Part shown: piece by piece, positions 31,610-41,763 of the stretch
Layout: every line of letters begins with the position of its first letter
How positions within the stretch are numbered: the first letter of the stretch is position 1
Source of the DNA: Clostridia bacterium
GTDB lineage: Bacteria; Bacillota; Clostridia; Oscillospirales; Acutalibacteraceae
Length of the DNA: 42,087 nt
Direction: 5' to 3'
Assembly: GCA_017397845.1 (NCBI GenBank)
Contig: JAFQHU010000017.1
Location: 1-42,087 of the forward strand
Notes under the pieces: generated by a model
Databases searched by the model: none
What the model was told of the DNA's origin: nothing
What the model saw: only the letters and a program-made list of their open reading frames with translations
Program-made: the position numbers and the translations under genes

Positions 31610-34600
31610 TCATTTGAAAAGATTTTTGAAAAACTCGATTATATTTCTGAAAATCTCGATTATTTTTTCAAAAAATCTGATAAATCCGTTGGGTGCAATA
31701 CCCTCTTCGGTATCAATAATGTCCTCAAAAATTTCATGACCGAATATTTCTGCGAGGAAATTGCCTATCGTGGCTTCATCAGGATTATCCGATTTACCGA
31801 GCTTTTTAAGCACCTTTCTCCATTTAGCATTAATATCCTTTACTCCGTCAGCCGTTTCGTCTGCGGCGATATCGACACCGTAGAACAGATAATAAGTGGT
31901 AGCCAAAGCCTTATCCATACCGATATGAGTTCCTGTCACACAGTCCGCATAGACGTCGAATATACCTCTGACATATTTCTCAGCTGAAGCATCCATAGAG
32001 AAATATTTTTTAAGAAGAGAAATCGCAACCTCACGGTTATCCTCTGTCATAAGGAAGGTAATGAGAAGGCGCAGAGCTATTGTAACCATTTCGCCCTTTG
32101 CCGTGTCGGACTGATAAACCATCTTATAAGCTTTGTTTCCGTTTGCGGATTCATAGCTTACAAGCTTACCGACAGTCAGTTCGAGGAAGGCATCTCCATC
32201 GACAGCTGTGAATTCAAAGCCTGTTTCGGCCTTGATAGCCTCAATCGCATACTCAAATAAGCTTTCAAAGGTAATTTCGTCAAGCTTCACATCAATAAGC
32301 TCATCAAGGTTTACCCCGATAAGAGGCTCTATCGCATCGAAAAGAGTATAAACTGCATTAAGTGCATTTTTAAAGCAGGTGTCAAGACCCTTAGAATTTA
32401 TGAAATAAATCACACCGGGAAGAATCTCAAGAATTTCGTCGGCAGGAGCCGCCATAATTTCATCGAGTCTGTCAAACAAAGGATCGAGAATGGCGGTGAC
32501 GATAGCGTTGCTGTCGTTCTCTGCTGCTGTGCGGTAAGCATCGGGGGTAAGCATACCGTCACATTCGAGCACCTCCATAATGGGAACGATACCGTAAGCA
32601 TAACCCTCCGCTCCGAGAATCGTAACAACATCATCGCCGTCACGGTCGATAAAGAAGGTAAAGTCTTTATCGCAGAGTGCCCATTCAAGTATGGGATAAG
32701 CAGGTGCCAAAATTTCACATACGGTTTGTGTAAACATTGCTCTGTCGTCCTCAAATTCGGGAACAGTGTATCCGTCCCAGGCATCAAGGTCAACGTCAAT
32801 AGACGTTCTGAGGAGATCTTTGATAAGATTACTGTTTTCGATTTTTTCGATCTCGGCCACAGCATTCCTTACCGCATCAAGTATTGCCTGAGCGTTTTTG
32901 CTGTTATAAAGCGAACCGCCCACATAGGAATTGAGAATATCCTCGATGCTGTCAATTCTCTTTCCTTCGATTTCGAGACCTGTGAGATAAATAATGTTAT
33001 CAATGAATCTCTGAATGTTCTTTGCGATATGAGCAGCCATTTCACGGGTGTAAAGAGGTCCGTATTTATGTCCCGAATAAAGCACGGAGGTTTCGAGTGC
33101 AGAGAAGGTTTTATCTGTGTCTGCATATTCAGTCCAAAGGTAATCGATTTCCTTCATATCGCTCTCTTTGAGCTTGATGATGTCGAGAATAACCGAATAG
33201 GTTTCTTCACCTAAAGCCTCTTTCAAAATTTCTGCATTTTCGTCCACACCAAGCACCTTTACCAAAGCAGTAAGGATAAGCGTAATCATATCCTTTCTGT
33301 CGGCTTCGTTTGTATATGACATTCTGTAAGCATATTCTCCGCTCAGTGAAGCATATGAGGTGATGGTTCCGACGCAAAGATATTCAAAAATTTCCTTAAA
33401 GGCTGTAAGGTCAAGACCTGTTTCATCCTCGATAATATCTATCACATCCGTTAAGCTGAGTTTGGAAAGATCAAAGCCGAAAAGACTTTGCACGCTGATT
33501 TCCACTCCGAGCTCTGCCAATGAATCCGAAAGAGCGTTAAGTGCTGCAAATGCATTTACGGCACAGGCAGAAAGTCCGTTTGCATTGAGGAAATAAATGA
33601 TATTGGGCATAATTTCGAGAATTTTATCCGTCGGGTCGGAAAGTATGTCGTCCACTCTGTCAAACAAAGCGGTAAGCATAAGCTCAACGGCATTTTCTTC
33701 GTTACCTGTGGGTATATTCTGACAGCCAATAGCCTCAAGAATGGGAGCAATTCCCTTTTTGTAGCCCTGTGCACCGCGGATTGTAACGAGGTCGTTATAA
33801 ACATATCCGCCGTTTTCGTCGAGCTTTGTACCGGTAAAGAATCTGTAATCCTCACCGAAAAGCAACCAATCCGTGAGATTTGCAACAGTACCGAGCAATC
33901 CGGTAAGTGCAGCGGTAAATTCCTCGGCCGTGTCGATTCCTTCGGGAGCTGTGTAATTATTCAGCGCCTCGATATCAACATCAAGCACCACCTCAGCCAT
34001 TTCGAAAAGCCTTGAATCAAGGGTTGAAAGAGCTTTTTTGAGAGTATCGGCAACCGCCTGAACATTTTCAGTGGAATAAATTTTCACTTTATCGGAAAGA
34101 AGATCAGAAAGGTCATCATAATCCCCGTCAAGAGAGCCGACAATAAGGCTGACAACCGTATCAAGATTTTCATCGATATAAGCAGCGGTCTGCTCTGTCC
34201 AATTGTTTGTATAAGAGAGTGATTTGACAGTAGGCTCGATATTAATACCCGTGTCAAAATCATAATCCGTGAAATCGTGATTTTCGCCGAAATAATACAT
34301 CCAATCGGGTGTTTCAAATTCCGGCTCGGCTCCGTTAAAGAAATTAATAAGAGCCGCCGCAATATTTTCTGTGCCCAAAAGAGCATCCACAGCTGCACCG
34401 TTTCCTTCGACTTCGAGCAGCTCAATGAAAAGACTGAGACAAACGGTTACCATATCCGCTCTGTCAAAGACGCCCTCTTTGTAAGCACCGATTTTTCCTT
34501 CGCCCACGAACTCACTTTGTGAGGTGTAATCCGTGCCTATAACCTTACATATGTCATTTATCACCGTCTCTGCCTTCGCAAGGTCAAGACCCGTAAGTTT

Positions 34601-37600
34601 GCCGACGGTATTTAAAAGAAACTCAAGTCCGAGATGTTCTATATCCATTTCGAAAGCACTGAGGTCAATCATGGATGTAAGGTCAATATTGTAAAGAGGT
34701 CTTATCGTATCAAGAATTACATAAAGAGGATGGAGAAGATTTCTCACCGCTGCGGTAAGGCCGTCACTTGCAGCGAAATAAATCACACCGGGAAGAATAT
34801 CCAATATTTCATTTACGGGATCTTTTTCAATATCATCGAGCTTATCGGTAATGGATTTGATAATCGCTCTGAAGCCTTCTTCACCTGTGGCTGCGCTGTA
34901 ATTTCCGGTCAACAGCTCACATCCGAGTGCCTCAAGCACGGGAACTATCGCACTGTCATATCCGTTGTTTCCGAAGAAGGTTACCAAATCCTTATTGTTT
35001 ACATCGTTAAAGAAGGTAAGGTTTTCTTCGAAAAGAATCACTCCGTACAAAGGCTCAAGAGGTGAAACAACATCGAGAAGTGCTTCGATAAAGCCGTCTC
35101 TGTCTCCGTCCTCAAAGCCCCAGCTGTGTGTATCTTCGAGTGAAGCATACTGAGCGAAAACGGTAAGATCCATACCAAGCTCTTTTTCGATTATTTCGAA
35201 AGCCTTTTCGGGAAGAACGGTAATACCTGAAAGTGCCTTTGCGAGATCGGTAAGGGTTTTGTTTGTAAAGACGGAATTAATGACTCCCATGAGAGTTTTG
35301 CCGATATCGAGATCACTGTTTGCAGCATCGAGAACAGCATCAATAATTTCGTTTATGTTCTTTTCGGCATACTCTGCCGTTTCCTTTGTCCAATTGTTGC
35401 TGTGGCTGAGATATACCATGGCGGCAGGTGTTATACCCTCAACAGTACCGCCCACGGAGCCGTCATACCAAAGATAATCTTCGAGAGCGTATTCTCTCTG
35501 ATTGAGCATTTCTACGGTGGCGGCAATAGCCATATCCGGGTCTGCATAAATATTTGCCACTATTTCCTTAAGTTCGGGTGTGAGTGCATTTGAGCCGTCA
35601 GCTGTGGGCATAAATGCATTTACAATCTCTTCCACAAAGGCTTCATCGCCGAGACAGGAAGCGAGATAATAAAGGAATTCGACAAATACATCGGCTTTAT
35701 CCGCCTCAAAATTAATACGTTTTCCGGTATGTCTGAGAGTGGAAGCATTTTGGTTGAGCTTCGCATGTCTTATGAATTTACCGGAATTGAGTATGGGCAG
35801 TTTGCTGAAATCAATGCCCGGAAGAATCGATGAAAGAACAAATTTGAGAGTATCACTGAAGGACGAAATATCGAACTCAAGAGGAAGTGAATTTTTGGTA
35901 AGGAAGGTATTGAATCTGACGTCAATAGGAGCCTTATCGATAACCTTGATGCCGAGAATCGAGTCATCAACGGTATAGTAAATCCTGATATTAAGAAGAT
36001 CAACCAGATCCCACAGCTTATCGAAAGGAATTGCATAAGCGAGATTCGGAAGAATCGATGCGACGGTTTCGGCGGGAGCGTTTGCCAACTTGTTTTCAAT
36101 AAGATCTATGATGGGATTGAAAATAGCGTTTACGAACTGTCTTGTGGTTGTGTAATTTTTCACCGTTGAGTAGCTTTGGATACCCGAACAGCCGAAAGCT
36201 TCGAGAATGGGTACAACCACATCGGAGTAGCCTGCACAGCCGTCAGCGTTGAGTACAAGGTCACCTTCAAGTGAGAAGGTGATGCCGATATATGTTTTAC
36301 TTGCCGAGCCTACCTTTGTGGCAGTGAGAGACATATCGTCTCTGTCGGCGAGGATAACTCTCACCAAAGGAAGAATCGCATCAAATGCCTCAGACATGGC
36401 ACCGAGGAACTTATTCTTTTTGGCGGAAAGATATGCCGAGGTAGAAGCATAATTTTCGGGTTTGATATCGTCAATACCCCAATTAAGAGTAAGATTTCCG
36501 TCCTTATCTCTGAGTGCCGCCCATGTGGAGGCTTTTGAGAGCTGTGTTTTGGCGGTACCGTAGCCGGAGGCAATAAAATCATCAACCTGATTGGGATAAA
36601 TACCTATGCCGCCCTTATTGATAATTTGGGTAAGAGGATTGTAGCTGATATTAACCTCACCGATACCCCATATACCTGTATCATAGGTTTTAGGAAGACC
36701 TCTGAAAACATCTTCGAGAGTTTGTGCCAATGCGGGATAGATTATATTGACAAGCATGTTTACAAGCTTATCCGTATAGAACATCTGTGACATAGACTCC
36801 TTTATAAAGTCACTCAGAAGAATGTCTCTGTCGGGGTCCTGATCAATATCCACCAACTCAGTAAAATCGTTACTGACGAGAAAAGCGTCAAGCTTTTTCA
36901 TCGTGTCGAGGATTCTTTTTTCGGTAACCTCGTAATTTTCACCGTCTTTTCTCGCTCTGTCATCATCGACAGGCTCACGGGTGATGAATACACCCTTTGA
37001 ATCGTGAAGATGCTCCTGGGTGAAGCCCGAAAGACCGTTACCGGCCACAAAGCTGTTATATTTGCTGAGAAGAGTGCTGAGTCTGTTATAATTCGTTCTG
37101 AGAGAAGAGGAAATAATCGAAGGATTATTTTTATTGATAAAATCCCATATGTTTCTTTCCACTCTTTCGACAGCATCCTTGACTGCAACGAAGTTATCAA
37201 GAGTTATTTTACCGAAAGCATCATAATATCCGACAGCGGCATCCACCTCGGATGTAAGTCTTGCCAAAATAACGGCATAAAGTCTCTCGATATAATCATC
37301 GATAATGTAACCTAAGGCATTTTCGCCGTCGCCGAAAACGAGCTTCATCGTATCGGCACCGATAAGACCGGTATAGGTGTTATACATATTGCTGTATGCT
37401 GTTCTCTTTGAGTTTGCGTTGGGAATATTCGGAACATTGGCAGCCACACCCGTATTTATAATCTGCTCGGTGGTGTATGCAGTAAGATCTTTATAAATAA
37501 GAGGCAGGAACCATGCATAATAGGATTCATACTGCTGCTGAGCGCCTCTGTAATCCCATTCATATTTCAGCTCAGCCTTAAAGCTGTAAGCATAATCGGT

Positions 37601-39025
37601 TCCGTCGGTAAATACTGCGGCGACGTTTTCACTCTCAAAGCCTTCGATAGCAGCGGTATAGCCCGTCATTATGTCATAGGTGCTCCATAAAGTAAGATTG
37701 TCGTTTATGTAATTACCGTTTTCATCGGTGTCAATTCCGCTTATAGCTTCACTGTCGGGATACTGAGCTCTCAAAGCATCGATGGCATTTTTAATTTCTC
37801 TGATTTTATAAAGCTCGATATCATCCATAAGCTTATCCAGAAATGCAGTCGCATTTTCGAGCGAGAAGGACGAATAACCGTCATAATTTTCCGCGACATA
37901 AGCGATTATATCCGTTTTGTCTGAAAGGAAGTCCAAATTAGGCTTCTGAGCAGTGTATATACTCTCCATTCCGGCGAGATCATTGACGTCGTAGCCCTCA
38001 GCCATAGCGGAATTAAGAGCAGTAATGGCCGGCTTTGCATTGATAACCTTCTGTGCATATACACAATTTTCTCTGAATGAAGCGAGCTTTGCCTCATCAA
38101 AGAAATGATTTGTTATGCCTGCGCCGTATGCATTGTCAATAGCCGCCGATTTCTGATCGACCGCATCAATGAACGCCTGAAGCTGAGCGACAGTATAATC
38201 GTCACACAGTGTCTTTAAGGATGTATCGACCAAACCGTTTGTAAAGAAATAATCGTTAAAGGCATGGAGATCCTTATAAGCCTGGGTATTTGCGGAATTA
38301 ACCGTGCGGGCAGGCTTGGATGAAAAATAGTGCCATGAATAGGTTCTCCATAACCATTTTCTTGATACTACCGCACCGAAAACCTTAGTATCCTCATTCT
38401 TTGTGCGGTAACCGTCCTTTCTTGCGTGAGTATAGGTATAGGTTGCTTTGAGAAGGATGGAAGCGGGCACTTTCTCCAATGAGTCGTAGGTTTTGAGCAC
38501 CTTTGTGAGATTTGCCGCTACGGTAACAGTAAATTTGGGAGAGCTTGAAACATTGTATGAAAGCTTACCGGTATCGAAGCCCGGTCCTCCCAATACCGAA
38601 TAATTTCCGCTTTTATGTGTTGAACGGTAATTTGCATCGTCATATACACCCGATGTGGGCAAAAGCTTATCGATGAGGGCATTGTATGCACTTCCCACTG
38701 CGCTTTTGGCTCCGCTGTTAAGATTGACGGTGGAGTTATTGTTTTTAGCGCTCAGTGTCGGATTGTCATAGCTGCCTCCGATAGAGTTCGCTCCCGTTTG
38801 GGAATTACCGTACGCCCAATTATAGAGCATTTCTGCCGCATTGAGCAATGTACCGTCGCCGTTTGTCATATCTGTTGTATTTGTTACAGCCTGAAAAGCG
38901 GCTTTGAGCTGTGTACCTGAGGGAGTTGCCGCATGTACCTGAATAGGACTGAAGCAAACACTTACACAGCTGATAAGGATAAGTGCAGATAAAAATACAC
39001 TTAAAACTTTTTTACATGTTTTCAT
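31610..39025 (-). CDS. Giant secreted four-repeat protein, family not recognised
   Basis: A 2471-residue protein with a clear signal peptide (KKVLSVFLSALILISC...VHA, cleavage near residue 33). Residues about 35-200 are Asn/Ser-rich with an unrecognised beta region. About 200-900 is mostly helical. From about 830 to 2390 four repeats of roughly 390 residues follow, each with DLVTxxGxxGYxxxIxPIxExLGC (at about 928, 1350, 1750 and 2137), then DPxxEILxILPGVIYF, DLSxL..ETGLD and SYxSxxGxxAYxMxYT..DMVT. Units 2-4 also begin NNWTxETAxY-like. There is no LPXTG or SLH motif; the end is IIEIFRNIIEFFKNLFK. An extracellular structural or adhesive role is inferred. The start at 39025 is set by AGGAGG 9 bases upstream; an in-frame codon at 39049 is rejected. 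Confidence 0.85.
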   Translation of the reverse strand: MKTCKKVLSVFLSALILISCVSVCFSPIQVHAATPSGTQLKAAFQAVTNTTDMTNGDGTLLNAAEMLYNWAYGNSQTGANSIGGSYDNPTLSAKNNNSTVNLNSGAKSAVGSAYNALIDKLLPTSGVYDDANYRSTHKSGNYSVLGGPGFDTGKLSYNVSSSPKFTVTVAANLTKVLKTYDSLEKVPASILLKATYTYTHARKDGYRTKNEDTKVFGAVVSRKWLWRTYSWHYFSSKPARTVNSANTQAYKDLHAFNDYFFTNGLVDTSLKTLCDDYTVAQLQAFIDAVDQKSAAIDNAYGAGITNHFFDEAKLASFRENCVYAQKVINAKPAITALNSAMAEGYDVNDLAGMESIYTAQKPNLDFLSDKTDIIAYVAENYDGYSSFSLENATAFLDKLMDDIELYKIREIKNAIDALRAQYPDSEAISGIDTDENGNYINDNLTLWSTYDIMTGYTAAIEGFESENVAAVFTDGTDYAYSFKAELKYEWDYRGAQQQYESYYAWFLPLIYKDLTAYTTEQIINTGVAANVPNIPNANSKRTAYSNMYNTYTGLIGADTMKLVFGDGENALGYIIDDYIERLYAVILARLTSEVDAAVGYYDAFGKITLDNFVAVKDAVERVERNIWDFINKNNPSIISSSLRTNYNRLSTLLSKYNSFVAGNGLSGFTQEHLHDSKGVFITREPVDDDRARKDGENYEVTEKRILDTMKKLDAFLVSNDFTELVDIDQDPDRDILLSDFIKESMSQMFYTDKLVNMLVNIIYPALAQTLEDVFRGLPKTYDTGIWGIGEVNISYNPLTQIINKGGIGIYPNQVDDFIASGYGTAKTQLSKASTWAALRDKDGNLTLNWGIDDIKPENYASTSAYLSAKKNKFLGAMSEAFDAILPLVRVILADRDDMSLTATKVGSASKTYIGITFSLEGDLVLNADGCAGYSDVVVPILEAFGCSGIQSYSTVKNYTTTRQFVNAIFNPIIDLIENKLANAPAETVASILPNLAYAIPFDKLWDLVDLLNIRIYYTVDDSILGIKVIDKAPIDVRFNTFLTKNSLPLEFDISSFSDTLKFVLSSILPGIDFSKLPILNSGKFIRHAKLNQNASTLRHTGKRINFEADKADVFVEFLYYLASCLGDEAFVEEIVNAFMPTADGSNALTPELKEIVANIYADPDMAIAATVEMLNQREYALEDYLWYDGSVGGTVEGITPAAMVYLSHSNNWTKETAEYAEKNINEIIDAVLDAANSDLDIGKTLMGVINSVFTNKTLTDLAKALSGITVLPEKAFEIIEKELGMDLTVFAQYASLEDTHSWGFEDGDRDGFIEALLDVVSPLEPLYGVILFEENLTFFNDVNNKDLVTFFGNNGYDSAIVPVLEALGCELLTGNYSAATGEEGFRAIIKSITDKLDDIEKDPVNEILDILPGVIYFAASDGLTAAVRNLLHPLYVILDTIRPLYNIDLTSMIDLSAFEMDIEHLGLEFLLNTVGKLTGLDLAKAETVINDICKVIGTDYTSQSEFVGEGKIGAYKEGVFDRADMVTVCLSLFIELLEVEGNGAAVDALLGTENIAAALINFFNGAEPEFETPDWMYYFGENHDFTDYDFDTGINIEPTVKSLSYTNNWTEQTAAYIDENLDTVVSLIVGSLDGDYDDLSDLLSDKVKIYSTENVQAVADTLKKALSTLDSRLFEMAEVVLDVDIEALNNYTAPEGIDTAEEFTAALTGLLGTVANLTDWLLFGEDYRFFTGTKLDENGGYVYNDLVTIRGAQGYKKGIAPILEAIGCQNIPTGNEENAVELMLTALFDRVDDILSDPTDKILEIMPNIIYFLNANGLSACAVNAFAALNALSDSLAELGVEISVQSLFGFDLSKLSLTDVIDIIEDETGLDLTAFKEIFEYLCVGTITSYASLSGEYAYRMSYTNEADRKDMITLILTALVKVLGVDENAEILKEALGEETYSVILDIIKLKESDMKEIDYLWTEYADTDKTFSALETSVLYSGHKYGPLYTREMAAHIAKNIQRFIDNIIYLTGLEIEGKRIDSIEDILNSYVGGSLYNSKNAQAILDAVRNAVAEIEKIENSNLIKDLLRTSIDVDLDAWDGYTVPEFEDDRAMFTQTVCEILAPAYPILEWALCDKDFTFFIDRDGDDVVTILGAEGYAYGIVPIMEVLECDGMLTPDAYRTAAENDSNAIVTAILDPLFDRLDEIMAAPADEILEILPGVIYFINSKGLDTCFKNALNAVYTLFDAIEPLIGVNLDELIDVKLDEITFESLFEYAIEAIKAETGFEFTAVDGDAFLELTVGKLVSYESANGNKAYKMVYQSDTAKGEMVTIALRLLITFLMTEDNREVAISLLKKYFSMDASAEKYVRGIFDVYADCVTGTHIGMDKALATTYYLFYGVDIAADETADGVKDINAKWRKVLKKLGKSDNPDEATIGNFLAEIFGHEIFEDIIDTEEGIAPNGFIRFFEKIIEIFRNIIEFFKNLFK
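31960..36560 (-). repeat. Protein-level tandem repeats within the giant gene
   Basis: Four diverged units, each about 1150-1250 bp, are recognisable by the GYxxxIxPIxExLxC core at 36181-36240, 34918-34975, 33718-33775 and 32555-32615. DNA identity is low, so the duplications are old. Confidence 0.8.
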
Positions 39026-39041
39026 AAGCTTTTTCCTCCTT

Positions 39042-39429
39042 AAAAACATTAATTATGCAACATGTATAATACACTGATATAAATATAAACCCAAACTATC
39101 TAAACATCTTTTAAACATTGTAAACGATTTGTTAACACAACTTCCCCTGTCAGCTTTGATAAAGGCTCGCTCTCAACAGAGTAATATTTCAGTGATAAAA
39201 TTGCATCATAAACACAAAAAATGCTTCACGGTTTTACGAAAGAATTATCAGCAGCACTCACGATCACTCCTCTTGCCGGCGGCACACGTCCGGTTTCCGC
39301 ACATCTCGTTATTACTCAGATCGGATAACTTGTTTCAGGATATTTTAATCAAAGGTGAAGGCACATATCACTTTTTGACATGTGCCTTTGCTGTTTTTTA
39401 ATTAAATTATTTTCGGGGAGGTGTTTTTT
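39042..39429. other. Gene-free stretch upstream of the giant gene
   Basis: It holds the giant gene's leader, with a possible -10 TATTAT on the minus strand near 39065 and no clear -35. An orphan terminator AAGGCACAT / ATGTGCCTT with T run (39358-39400) suggests a gene was lost here. I see no coding region. Confidence 0.6.
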
Positions 39430-39516
39430 GTGACAAAAGGAATCGATGTATCGGTACACCAGGGAGAAATCGATTGGAAAAAGGTCAAAGAGATACAAGT
39501 CGAAATTCCACTTTAG
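39430..39516 (+). pseudogene. 5' fragment of a GH25 lysozyme gene
   Basis: GTG 39430 follows a GGGGAGGTG ribosome binding site. The 28 codons read MTKGIDVSVHQGEIDWKKVK before drifting into foreign sequence and a stop. That is the catalytic N-terminus of GH25 muramidases (KGIDVSxHQG-IDWxKVK). The similarity ends at about 39496, where a serine-recombinase 3' end begins in another frame. Confidence 0.75.
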
Positions 39517-39562
39517 CATTGACTTCGAGCAGTTCATGCCGGGGATTGATAGTTTTGTATAG
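39497..39562 (+). pseudogene. Serine recombinase 3'-end remnant 1
   Basis: In the frame starting 39497 the sequence reads KFHFSIDFEQFMPGIDSFV and stop, like the C-terminal tail of large serine recombinases. It shares the IDFEQFMPGID core with the remnant at 40353-40472, and FEQFM...GID with that at 41764-41817. Confidence 0.6.
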
Positions 39563-39610
39563 TTTTTGCATTAAACAATGCTGAAAACCGGTCACTCTAT
39601 GAATCATAGG

Positions 39611-39639
39611 GTGACTTTTCAAGTGTGCTATGCTATAAT
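39611..39639 (+). promoter_or_regulatory. Promoter of the XRE membrane protein gene
   Basis: GTGACT (39611-39616), a 17-base spacer and a perfect TATAAT (39634-39639). Confidence 0.7.
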
Positions 39640-39672
39640 TTCAGCAGAAAATATTTAGTGAGGTGAATATTT

Positions 39673-40362
39673 ATGAACACACAGAAAACCGGTGACTTTA
39701 TCAAAACATTAAGAAAAGAAAATAATATGACTCAGCTTGAATTAGCAAAAAAACTAAATTGCACCGACAAAGCAATTTCAAGATGGGAAACAGGGAAAGG
39801 TTTACCTGATGCAGATATGCTGCTTTCCTTATCCACCATATTTGACATTTCAATAAATGAAATACTTTTAGGTGAAAAATTCTGCTTTTCTGTCACAGAC
39901 AATAAAGTTCCATCTTCAATCGACGATAACCCAAAAATCGAAGAAATCATATCATCAACAAATGAAACCATTGTGGACATTCTCAAGGAAAAAGAAAAGG
40001 AAATTAAGAAAGTAAACAATTCTGTTGTGCAGTTGGTATTTGCATGTTGCATTCAGGTTTTAATTTTCTTTGTTATTCCTGAGATTATCATGGCGATAAA
40101 ACCGACTGCCGAGCCTGTGCTGTTTTTAATATATGCCTCCCTTTTGAATTTCACTTTCGCAGGATTAATTAAAGATAAAAGCAAATGGTTATTTCCGATT
40201 TTTACCGCTGTTTGTCTGTTGGCTCCCCTGATCACCGAAAATAGTGAGGGCTTTTTGAATTTATGGTTTGCCGCTATATTCGGAGCAGCAAGTACAGTTA
40301 TTATGGCAATTATTACAGGTGTGAGCTTTATGATAAAGCAAGCTTTGAAAAGAAGAAAGTGA
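39673..40362 (+). CDS. XRE-family regulator fused to a membrane domain
   Basis: A 229-residue protein. The helix-turn-helix is at about residues 8-62 (MTQLELAKKLNCTDKAISRWETGKGLPD). A coiled-coil-like linker (VDILKEKEKEIKKVNN, about 100-115) leads to four membrane helices (about 118-222). This layout is common in Firmicutes as a membrane-tethered regulator. A GAGGTGA ribosome binding site precedes the ATG. The gene lies between two recombinase remnants, and its last codons abut remnant 2 directly, so it may have arrived as cargo of the vanished element. Confidence 0.85.
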   Translation: MNTQKTGDFIKTLRKENNMTQLELAKKLNCTDKAISRWETGKGLPDADMLLSLSTIFDISINEILLGEKFCFSVTDNKVPSSIDDNPKIEEIISSTNETIVDILKEKEKEIKKVNNSVVQLVFACCIQVLIFFVIPEIIMAIKPTAEPVLFLIYASLLNFTFAGLIKDKSKWLFPIFTAVCLLAPLITENSEGFLNLWFAAIFGAASTVIMAIITGVSFMIKQALKRRK

Positions 40363-40472
40363 TTGTGAATTGTCTGATTAAGCGGGTTGAGGTCAGCCGA
40401 GGGTATAAGCTGAAAGTTGAGTTTAATATTGACTTTGAGCAGTTCATGCCGGGGATTGATAAGGTGGGGTAA
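40353..40472 (+). pseudogene. Serine recombinase 3'-end remnant 2
   Basis: In the frame starting 40353 the sequence reads KKVIVNCLIKRVEVSRGYKL, then IDFEQFMPGIDKVG and stop, a typical recombinase C-terminal tail without the catalytic domain. It overlaps the end of the XRE gene by 10 bases in a different frame. Confidence 0.65.
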
Positions 40473-40480
40473 AAAAATAC

Positions 40481-40513
40481 CGAGCAAAGTTTTTAGGCTC
40501 TGCTCGTTTTTTT
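40481..40513 (+). terminator. Terminator after recombinase remnant 2
   Basis: CGAGCA (40481-40486) pairs with TGCTCG (40501-40506) and is followed by seven Ts. Confidence 0.75.
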
Positions 40514-40549
40514 AAGTCATGTAAATGCTGTTATTGTATATTCGTTTTT

Positions 40550-41701
40550 TTACTTAAGAAGTTTTATCGTATATCCGCCAAATGTGTAGGTGTGGTCCTT
40601 TTCTCTTACAGAACGGGGAGGATAATCCGTCGTGATGATGTGCGAGCCGCAGTTATTTGCATAATTATACCTTTCATCACTGAAATCAGGATAATCGTCT
40701 GCTCTGGTTCTTACCATAAGATTTTTTTCGTCAACTGTCTTTTTATTGTTTTCCTTTGCACTTGCAGGATCGTTATCAAGAATAAATGATGCACAGGCTT
40801 TATCAATATCCCCGAATCTGAGCATCGGAAACATTGCCTGAGTTTTGATTGATATGTCGGTGTCTATATATTCCTGTGTAACACCGCAGGAATGCAGCAA
40901 AACAATAATTTTACCCGCAGCCTGCTTTAAAGCGGGCCAACCGTCAGCTTTTCGCATTTCTTCAAAGCTTTCATATTCTCCCATTACCTGCTCCGGTGTG
41001 AGCAATCTGTCTCCAAGCACCTTTCTTAATACCTTGTCAAACTCCAGGGCGTATTCAAGAGAGAAATTCTTCATGTTATTTAATGAAGGGACATCATCTT
41101 TTGGCTCAATAAGCAAATATACCGGCAAATGCCCCGGATTATGATCTGACCACATCGCAATTTCTTCAAGTCCCTTAGCAAAGTTATAAGCACTTGAAAC
41201 ATTGTCGATTATGGCGCTGTGGGTAACAATAAAACTGATATCACCCTCATCATCTACAGTTTCAATATCAATTTCAAGGTTTCTTATCCCCTGCTCCAAC
41301 TGCTCGGTAAATGTATCCATTTCAAAAACAGCCTTATTTTCCACCGCACCGAAAGAAATGATCTGAAGTGTCTTCATCAGTCCTCGCTTGGGGAGTGTTC
41401 CAAGCAACTGATAGCTGTTGTGAGTTCCCATAACTGCGATTTCGTTGAGCTTCACGCCTTCTGAAAAAGCTTTTTCAATATCAAAATCTGCAAGCTTTTG
41501 TTCGTCACAAGGAACATAAGAGTCGGTATAGTATTCAGTTTTCAGATATTCGAGATGTCTGTCCTGATATTCGGTATTTTTTTCTATCTGCACGAATCCT
41601 GCTATAACAGAAGACACAAACAACACAAGCAGCAACGCTGCAAGACTTAACAAAGCAGTAAGAAATACCTTAAGAACCGTTTTAAAGATTTGGCTTTTCA
41701 T
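40550..41701 (-). CDS. PI-PLC-like phosphodiesterase (Ca2+-dependent phosphoinositide-PLC family type)
   Basis: A 383-residue protein. One N-terminal membrane anchor (about residues 8-36) is followed by an extracellular TIM-barrel. MGTHNSYQ (H94) and VTHSA (H161) are the two catalytic histidine regions, with NLEIDIE (E143, D145) as the metal/active-site strand. The C-terminal half (ASFILDNDPAS and GSHIITTDYPP) completes the barrel. It may cleave phosphoinositides or glycerophosphodiester-type lipids, with host lipids as possible substrates. The start is the ATG behind AAGGTGGAG. It lies between two recombinase remnants. Confidence 0.75.
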   Translation of the reverse strand: MKSQIFKTVLKVFLTALLSLAALLLVLFVSSVIAGFVQIEKNTEYQDRHLEYLKTEYYTDSYVPCDEQKLADFDIEKAFSEGVKLNEIAVMGTHNSYQLLGTLPKRGLMKTLQIISFGAVENKAVFEMDTFTEQLEQGIRNLEIDIETVDDEGDISFIVTHSAIIDNVSSAYNFAKGLEEIAMWSDHNPGHLPVYLLIEPKDDVPSLNNMKNFSLEYALEFDKVLRKVLGDRLLTPEQVMGEYESFEEMRKADGWPALKQAAGKIIVLLHSCGVTQEYIDTDISIKTQAMFPMLRFGDIDKACASFILDNDPASAKENNKKTVDEKNLMVRTRADDYPDFSDERYNYANNCGSHIITTDYPPRSVREKDHTYTFGGYTIKLLK

Positions 41702-41763
41702 ATACACTCCACCTTGATGTTTTTTGAATTTAATTAATTATATCACAACGGCACTGAAGAATT

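Noticed and set aside
32410..38100. Many open frames of 60-160 residues opposite or out of frame with the giant gene
   Set aside because: The giant gene has a signal peptide, repeats and a good start; the others lack domains and start signals.
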